Shown: in pieces, positions 6,668 to 10,462 of the stretch
Layout of the letters: the number at the start of each line of letters is the position of its first letter
Position numbering within the stretch: position 1 is the stretch's first letter
Assembly: GCA_022710505.1 (NCBI GenBank)
Contig: JAKLGS010000022.1
Location: 1-10,462 of the forward strand
DNA length: 10,462 nt
Direction of reading: 5' to 3'
From: Patescibacteria group bacterium
GTDB lineage: Bacteria; Patescibacteriota; WWE3; UBA101185; UBA10185
Program-made: the position numbers and the translations under genes
Notes under the pieces: model-generated
What the model saw: only the letters and a program-made list of their open reading frames with translations
What the model was told of the DNA's origin: nothing
Database searches by the model: none

Positions 6668-7770
6668 AACTACCCAATCTAAAAAACGGCAAGGGAGAAA
6701 AAATTGTGGTTGGAATGTCGGGCGGTGTAGATTCAACTGCGACCTTAATTCTCTTAAAGAGAAATAGATGGGAACCGATTGGAGTATCATTAAAACTTCC
6801 TTTTTGGGAAAAAGGTAAAAATTCCACTGAAAATCCTAAAAGCGCATCCAATTCTATCAATCAAGCAAAAGAAATCTGCAAAAAGTATGATTGTGAACAC
6901 TATGTTGTAGATATAACTAAAGATTTTCAAAAAACAGTTGTTGATTATTTTATAGAAACATTAAAAAAATCCCAAACCCCAAATCCGTGCATGATATGCA
7001 ACAAAAATACAAAATTTTTTCATTTATTTAAATTTGCAGATGAGAAAAATATAAAATATGTCGCCACAGGACACTATGCAAAAATTTACAAAAGCAAAAA
7101 GCATGGTTCGTATATTTTAAAAACGCCCAAAGACAAAACCAAAGATCAAACTTACTACTTAAGTCTTCTTCCACAAGAATGGCTTGAAAGAACTATATTC
7201 CCGTTAGGGGAATTAGATAAAAAAGAAGTTTACAAACTTGTTGAAAAAGAAAACATAAATCTATATAAAAAAGAGTCTCAAAGCCAAGACTTTTGCTACA
7301 TTCCAGAAAAAGAAATGGACAATTTTATCGATAAAGAAATTGGTGAAAATCATGGATACTTAGTTGATAAAAATGGAAAGGTTTTAGGAAAACACAAAGG
7401 TTTGCAATACTACACAATCGGGCAAAGAAAAAAGATCGGGCTTGCAGGAGGTCCTTATTACGTTATAGAGAAAGATACTAAAAATAACACGGTAATCGTT
7501 TCAACAGATAAAAACGAATTGGGAAAAACCGAGATAAATCTTTCGGATGTCTTTTTCTCGAATGAGATATTTTTCGGAAAAGAATTAAAAGTAAAGACAA
7601 AAATTAGATATCAGCAAAAAGCAAGTCCGGCCAAAATTTTTCCATTAAATAAAGATAAAAACAAATACAAAGCAATATTTAAAACACCTCAAGTTGGGGT
7701 AACTCCCGGTCAATACTGTGTTTTTTATATCAAAGATTTATGTATCGGATCCGGAGTAATTTCAAACTAA
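6643..7770 (+). CDS. mnmA: tRNA-specific 2-thiouridylase MnmA
   Basis: A 375-aa enzyme, normal length. It activates uridine 34 of Lys, Glu and Gln tRNAs with ATP and inserts sulfur to give 2-thiouridine. The PP-loop ATP site is SGGVDST (26-32). TGHYA (142-146) and YTIGQRKKIG (257-266) are conserved tRNA-binding and fold motifs. The two catalytic cysteines align to C119 in NPCMICN (114-120) and C218 in SQSQDFCYI (212-220). Where many MnmA proteins have NPDxxCN, this one has a third cysteine, C116, in place of the aspartate. The C-terminal beta-barrel (about 290-375) contains KTPQVGVTPGQYCVFY. The ATG at 6643 lies inside the end of the scaffold gene (25-base overlap) and is the only sensible start. 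Co-transcription with the desulfurase fits a direct sulfur route to tRNA. Confidence 0.96.
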   Translation: MDRKSARIKLPNLKNGKGEKIVVGMSGGVDSTATLILLKRNRWEPIGVSLKLPFWEKGKNSTENPKSASNSINQAKEICKKYDCEHYVVDITKDFQKTVVDYFIETLKKSQTPNPCMICNKNTKFFHLFKFADEKNIKYVATGHYAKIYKSKKHGSYILKTPKDKTKDQTYYLSLLPQEWLERTIFPLGELDKKEVYKLVEKENINLYKKESQSQDFCYIPEKEMDNFIDKEIGENHGYLVDKNGKVLGKHKGLQYYTIGQRKKIGLAGGPYYVIEKDTKNNTVIVSTDKNELGKTEINLSDVFFSNEIFFGKELKVKTKIRYQQKASPAKIFPLNKDKNKYKAIFKTPQVGVTPGQYCVFYIKDLCIGSGVISN

Positions 7771-7784
7771 ACTCACAAAAATAT

Positions 7785-7790
7785 TATAGA
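7785..7790 (+). promoter_or_regulatory. -10 box of the S41 peptidase gene
   Basis: TATAGA (followed by AT) ends 8 bases before the ATG at 7799. TTCAAA at 7761-7766, 18 bases upstream, is a fair -35 (4 of 6 to TTGACA) and overlaps the end of mnmA. The predicted leader is about 0-2 bases, with no Shine-Dalgarno. Confidence 0.5.
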
Positions 7791-7798
7791 ATTAGTAA

Positions 7799-8671
7799 AT
7801 GGACAGAAAACCCGAAAATATTTTAAACACAGTTGAAGAAGTAGTTTTAAAAGTTCGAGACACATATCCGTTTTTAGATAAAAAAGAAATGGAAAATTTC
7901 CTTTATAACGCTTCAATTATCGACGGTGATAAAAACTCGGATAACATTAAAAAAATTGACAGCATTTTAAAACTTTTAAACAACCCTCACGCGGGAATAT
8001 ATGAAGGAAAAGAAATGATTCTTCCGGTAGAGTGGCAGCACGGAGATTTAAAAACTGAAAAACCTTTTTTTGAAGTTCTTGACAATATTATGTACTTAAA
8101 AATCCCGTCTCTAATAAATATTGATTACAAAGATTTGGAAACACCTTTTTTAGAAAATGCAGAAAAAACTGATGGTTTAATAATCGACCTGAGATACAAC
8201 GGGGGAGGGCAGGAATTCCCCGCCCGAACTTTTATCACGCAATACTTGTCTAAACCTGGTAACCATCTGATGGGAATTAACTTTACGAGAGATATGGGAA
8301 TGTCTTTAGAAAAAGATGAAATTTATGTCAAAGGAACAAACACCCCGTACAACAAACCAATCGCTGTTCTTGTTAACGAAGACACATTTAGCTCCGCCGA
8401 AAGATTTGTTTCCATTATAAAAGCTTCAACCGACTGCATAATAATAGGAACAAAAACAAAAGGAGGAAGCGGAAATCCCAAGGAATATGAATTTTATGAA
8501 AAGGAACAAAAATACTACATTTGGATACCGACATGGAGATTTTTCCTTCCCGGAAAAGACAAACCGTTGGAGGAAACAAAGATAGAGCCCGACCTAACCT
8601 ACGACAAAGAAGATATTATTGATTTTGCTATAAAATATATAAAATCCAAGAACAATGAGTCCAAAGTTTAG
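7799..8671 (+). CDS. S41-family peptidase, small tricorn/IRBP-like form
   Basis: A 290-aa protein with the core of an S41 (C-terminal-processing/tricorn) serine peptidase. GLIIDLRYNGGG (126-137) is the family's most conserved strand-turn. EDTFSSAE (194-201) carries the nucleophile; S198 aligns with the catalytic serine of SASE in CtpA-type enzymes. NNPHAGIY (61-68) resembles the L-x-D-x-H-x-G motif carrying the histidine (H64) of the tricorn/IRBP branch. The region where CtpA has its catalytic lysine (GKG) reads TKGGSGNP, with glycine 25 residues after S198. A Ser/Lys dyad is therefore absent, and a His-based mechanism is likely. No PDZ domain, signal peptide or membrane segment is visible, unlike most secreted S41 enzymes, which suggests a cytoplasmic enzyme. 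The N-terminal 60 residues look like a small helical bundle. Substrate unknown. Confidence 0.9.
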   Translation: MDRKPENILNTVEEVVLKVRDTYPFLDKKEMENFLYNASIIDGDKNSDNIKKIDSILKLLNNPHAGIYEGKEMILPVEWQHGDLKTEKPFFEVLDNIMYLKIPSLINIDYKDLETPFLENAEKTDGLIIDLRYNGGGQEFPARTFITQYLSKPGNHLMGINFTRDMGMSLEKDEIYVKGTNTPYNKPIAVLVNEDTFSSAERFVSIIKASTDCIIIGTKTKGGSGNPKEYEFYEKEQKYYIWIPTWRFFLPGKDKPLEETKIEPDLTYDKEDIIDFAIKYIKSKNNESKV

Positions 8672-8678
8672 CCTCTTG

Positions 8679-8687
8679 TGATACAAT
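8679..8687 (+). promoter_or_regulatory. Extended -10 promoter of the trigger factor-clpP operon
   Basis: TGATACAAT, an extended -10, begins 8 bases after the S41 stop and ends 9 bases before the ATG at 8697. Predicted leader about 1-3 bases; no Shine-Dalgarno and no convincing -35. Confidence 0.6.
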
Positions 8688-8696
8688 AACTAAGCT

Positions 8697-9734
8697 ATGA
8701 AAACACAAATAGAAAAATTACCAAAAGCAACTATGAAACTCACTGTTACCGTAGAAAACAGTGTTGTAAAAGAATTCTACGAAAAAGAAGTAAAAAAAGC
8801 AGTAGAAAATACTGAACTTCAAGGTTTTAGAAAAGGAACCGCTCCTAAAGACATGGTGATTGAAAAAGTAGGTAACTCAAAAATATACGGCGATACCATA
8901 AACGAAATCCTTCAAACCTACTACCCACAAGCTTTAAAAGAAAATAAAGTAATGCCGGTATCAAATCCTAAAGTTGAAATAAAAGAATTTGATATCGAAA
9001 AAGATCTGGAATTTATAGCAGAGTTTGCAGTAAAACCAGAAATTAAAATGGGTGACTACAGAAAAGCTTTAAAAAATTACTACAAAGAAAAAACTGAGAA
9101 AATTAAAAAAGAAAAAGAAGAAAAACTTAAAAAAGGTGAACTTGATATTGAAAAGGAAGGTCATGAACACGTTCACATCGGGGCAAACGAAGTAATCGAC
9201 GTAATTTTGAAAGAATCAATAGTTGAAATTGCAGACATGCTTGTTGAAGAGGAAACGGACAGACTAATGACTAAACTTTTAGAACAATTGGAAACAATCA
9301 AGCTTCCTTTAGATAAATACTTAAAAGCTCAGGAAAAAACTGCAGACGATATTAGAACCGATTACACAAAAATAGCTGAAAACAACATAAAGGCAGAATT
9401 TGTTTTATCACATTTAGTTGAAGTTGAAAAAATAGACGTGAGCGACGATGAAATTGAAGAAATGATAAATGCCGCGGGAGATCCCGCTGTAGCAGAACAG
9501 ATGCAAGATCCGATGCAAAGACTTTATATCAAAACTATTTTGCAAAAAAACAAACTTTTAAATATGTTAATTGAAGAGACACAGGGTCCTCACGACCACG
9601 ACCATCATCATGAAGAAGAGCATTCCAAAGAAGAAACGCTCGCAGAAAAGGTGGGGGAAGAGAAACATATGGAAGAAATAACCGAAGAGGAAACTGAGCA
9701 GGAAACTCAAGATGAGGAGGCTAAAAATGAATAA
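8697..9734 (+). CDS. tig: Trigger factor lacking the PPIase domain, with His-rich and acidic tail
   Basis: A 345-aa ribosome-bound chaperone, about 90 residues shorter than the usual ~430. Residues 1-115 form the ribosome-binding domain. The signature GFRKG (43-47) docks at the exit tunnel, and the domain continues through VSNPKVEIKEFD. The FKBP-type prolyl isomerase domain that normally follows is missing. A lysine/glutamate-rich, probably helical linker (about 128-155) with HEHVH (156-160) takes its place. Residues 163-295 are the helical substrate-binding arms. The protein ends in a striking tail (297-345): HDHDHHHEEEH (299-309), then almost only acidic residues. Histidine clusters in linker and tail could bind metal; that is inference. 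PPIase-less trigger factors are expected in reduced lineages. Its stop overlaps the clpP start by 8 bases, a common partnership. Confidence 0.93.
   Translation: MKTQIEKLPKATMKLTVTVENSVVKEFYEKEVKKAVENTELQGFRKGTAPKDMVIEKVGNSKIYGDTINEILQTYYPQALKENKVMPVSNPKVEIKEFDIEKDLEFIAEFAVKPEIKMGDYRKALKNYYKEKTEKIKKEKEEKLKKGELDIEKEGHEHVHIGANEVIDVILKESIVEIADMLVEEETDRLMTKLLEQLETIKLPLDKYLKAQEKTADDIRTDYTKIAENNIKAEFVLSHLVEVEKIDVSDDEIEEMINAAGDPAVAEQMQDPMQRLYIKTILQKNKLLNMLIEETQGPHDHDHHHEEEHSKEETLAEKVGEEKHMEEITEEETEQETQDEEAKNE
9714..9720 (+). promoter_or_regulatory. Shine-Dalgarno that fixes the clpP start
   Basis: GAGGAGG ends 6 bases before the ATG at 9727 and lies inside the last codons of the trigger factor gene. 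It supports 9727 over the in-frame ATG at 9712, which this site overlaps and which would add five residues (MRRLK) before the family start. Confidence 0.8.
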
Positions 9735-10323
9735 CACCTTGGTTCCAATAGTAATAGAAAAAGATCAGTCAGGAATGGAAAGATCCTACGATATTTATTC
9801 AAGACTTTTAAAAGATAATGTAGTTTTTGTTACAGGACCAATTGACATGGGTGTAGCAAATACTTTTATTGCCCAGATGCTTTTTTTGGAAAGCCAGAAC
9901 CCTGATAAAGACATTAGTGTGTACATTAATTCTCCCGGAGGAGAGGTTTACGCTGGAGTCGCCATGTACGACACAATAAAACATATCAAAAATGATGTTA
10001 TTACAATAAATGTTGGTTTAGCAGCTTCCGCAGGCGCTTTGATATTATCTGCAGGAACAAATGGAAAAAGATATGCACTTCCAGGCTCACACACCATGAT
10101 TCATCAGGTCATTGGTGGGGTAGAGGGGCAGGCTAGTGACGTTGAAATTACCGCTAAACACATGTTAAAACTTAGAGATCAATACGCAGAGGCCATTGCC
10201 AAAGAAACAGGTCAAAAACTGGATAAAGTAAAAGGAGACATGGATAGAGATTATTGGATGGATGCTGGAGAATCTGTAAAATATGGAATTATTGATAAAG
10301 TAATGAACCCTAAGAAAAAGTAG
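9727..10323 (+). CDS. clpP: ATP-dependent Clp protease proteolytic subunit ClpP
   Basis: A 198-aa protein of normal ClpP length. It assembles into a double-ring barrel that degrades proteins fed in by an AAA+ unfoldase (ClpX or ClpC). The N-terminus LVPIVIEKDQSGMERSYDIYSRLL (5-28) matches the axial loop and first helix. YINSPGGEVYAG (66-77) is the oxyanion/strand motif. The catalytic triad is S101 in GLAASAGA (97-104), H126 in MIHQ (124-127) and D175 in DRDYWMDAGE (173-182), all present. The usual AASMG reads AASAG and the usual PNS before the histidine reads PGS; both are mild variations. No long propeptide is present. Translation is probably coupled to the trigger factor gene through the ATGAATAA overlap and its own Shine-Dalgarno. 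clpX, often next in line, does not follow; the sequence turns to RNA-like elements instead. Confidence 0.97.
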   Translation: MNNTLVPIVIEKDQSGMERSYDIYSRLLKDNVVFVTGPIDMGVANTFIAQMLFLESQNPDKDISVYINSPGGEVYAGVAMYDTIKHIKNDVITINVGLAASAGALILSAGTNGKRYALPGSHTMIHQVIGGVEGQASDVEITAKHMLKLRDQYAEAIAKETGQKLDKVKGDMDRDYWMDAGESVKYGIIDKVMNPKKK

Positions 10324-10326
10324 AGG

Positions 10327-10376
10327 GTAGGGCAGGGGCGGTTAGCTCCTGTTTGAAGAACCGGAGATAGCCCTAC
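10327..10376 (+). other. Structured intergenic element after clpP (three-way-junction, tRNA-like)
   Basis: GTAGGGC (10327-10333) and GCCCTAC (10370-10376) form a perfect 7-bp outer stem. Inside, GGGGC (10335-10339) pairs with GCTCC (10345-10349) around GGTTA, with one G-T pair. A second arm has GTT/AAC around TGAAG (10351-10361). An alternative inner fold pairs CTCC (10346-10349) with GGAG (10363-10366). It is much richer in G and C than its surroundings and starts 3 bases after the clpP stop. No T-run follows, so a plain intrinsic terminator is not a good fit. It may be a structured 3' end of the clpP mRNA or a small RNA. I do not recognise a family. Confidence 0.4.
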
Positions 10377-10451
10377 ACACAAGTAATTTAAGGTTTTAGA
10401 AACGAGCTTTAGCGAGTGAGATAAGTTGAAAATAAAATAAAATAATACTTC

Positions 10452-10462
10452 GGGCGGTTAGC
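10452..10462 (+). tRNA. Probable 5' end of a tRNA gene, cut by the window edge
   Basis: The last 11 bases, GGGCGGTTAGC, fit the start of a tRNA: a seven-base acceptor strand (GGGCGGT), T8, A9, then G10 and C11 opening the D-stem. A/T-rich DNA just upstream, including TAAAAT at 10433-10438, could serve as a promoter. Only 11 bases are visible, so identity cannot be told. The same 11 bases also occur at 10336-10346 without a tRNA, which lowers confidence. Confidence 0.45.

Noticed and set aside
9712..9726. ATG at 9712 as the clpP start, adding MRRLK.
   Set aside because: The Shine-Dalgarno GAGGAGG overlaps this ATG and is well spaced for 9727, where the family N-terminus begins.
10336..10410. 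A complete tRNA starting at 10336.
   Set aside because: No ACCGCCC to close the acceptor stem, no T-arm sequence and no full cloverleaf downstream.
10393..10420. Small hairpins and the GCGAG/TGAG repeat before the probable tRNA.
   Set aside because: Stems of 3-4 bp only; no recognisable regulatory or repeat family.

Overview
The window is AT-rich and tightly packed with bacterial genes, with short gaps and several overlaps. Every complete gene stops on TAA, TAG or (once) TGA, so the standard bacterial code fits. The look is that of a reduced, uncultured bacterium of the Candidate Phyla Radiation (Patescibacteria, perhaps the Microgenomates/Katanobacteria side). The reasons are a trigger factor with no prolyl-isomerase domain, a minimal NifS/NifU-like pair feeding MnmA, and many genes whose only upstream signal is a -10 box almost touching the start codon. 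This placement is inference; no rRNA is present to test it.

Layout. 2-100: C-terminal end of a UMP kinase (pyrH). 215-2056: complete GTPase TypA/BipA. 2121-3620: a secreted small protein with a perfect Shine-Dalgarno, an ECF-type sigma factor, and a three-helix membrane protein overlapping or abutting it, possibly an envelope-sensing cassette with the membrane protein as anti-sigma factor. 3657-4244: a GNAT acetyltransferase, convergent with a minus-strand gene (4277-4846) for a very small protein-kinase-like protein. 4991-7770: a three-gene operon of cysteine desulfurase, IscU/NifU-type scaffold and the tRNA 2-thiouridylase MnmA, which together would move sulfur from cysteine to uridine 34 of tRNA. 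7799-8671: a small S41-family peptidase without PDZ domain or signal peptide. 8697-10323: trigger factor and ClpP, overlapping by 8 bases, a protein folding/degradation pair. 10324-10462: a structured intergenic element and, at the very edge, what looks like the first 11 bases of a tRNA.

The most striking genome-scale pattern is that seven transcription units start with a -10 box only 6-11 bases before the ATG, often as an extended TGn -10 with no good -35. This predicts leaderless or nearly leaderless mRNAs. Clear Shine-Dalgarno sequences occur only at the secreted-protein gene and at clpP, neither of which shows such a -10. Other points worth a second look are the ECF sigma/membrane/secreted-protein cassette, a hairpin that contains the sigma gene's -10 box, a CU-rich stretch that can pair with the Shine-Dalgarno of the secreted-protein gene, the tiny kinase-like protein, the histidine-rich trigger factor, and a three-way-junction, tRNA-like fold after clpP.
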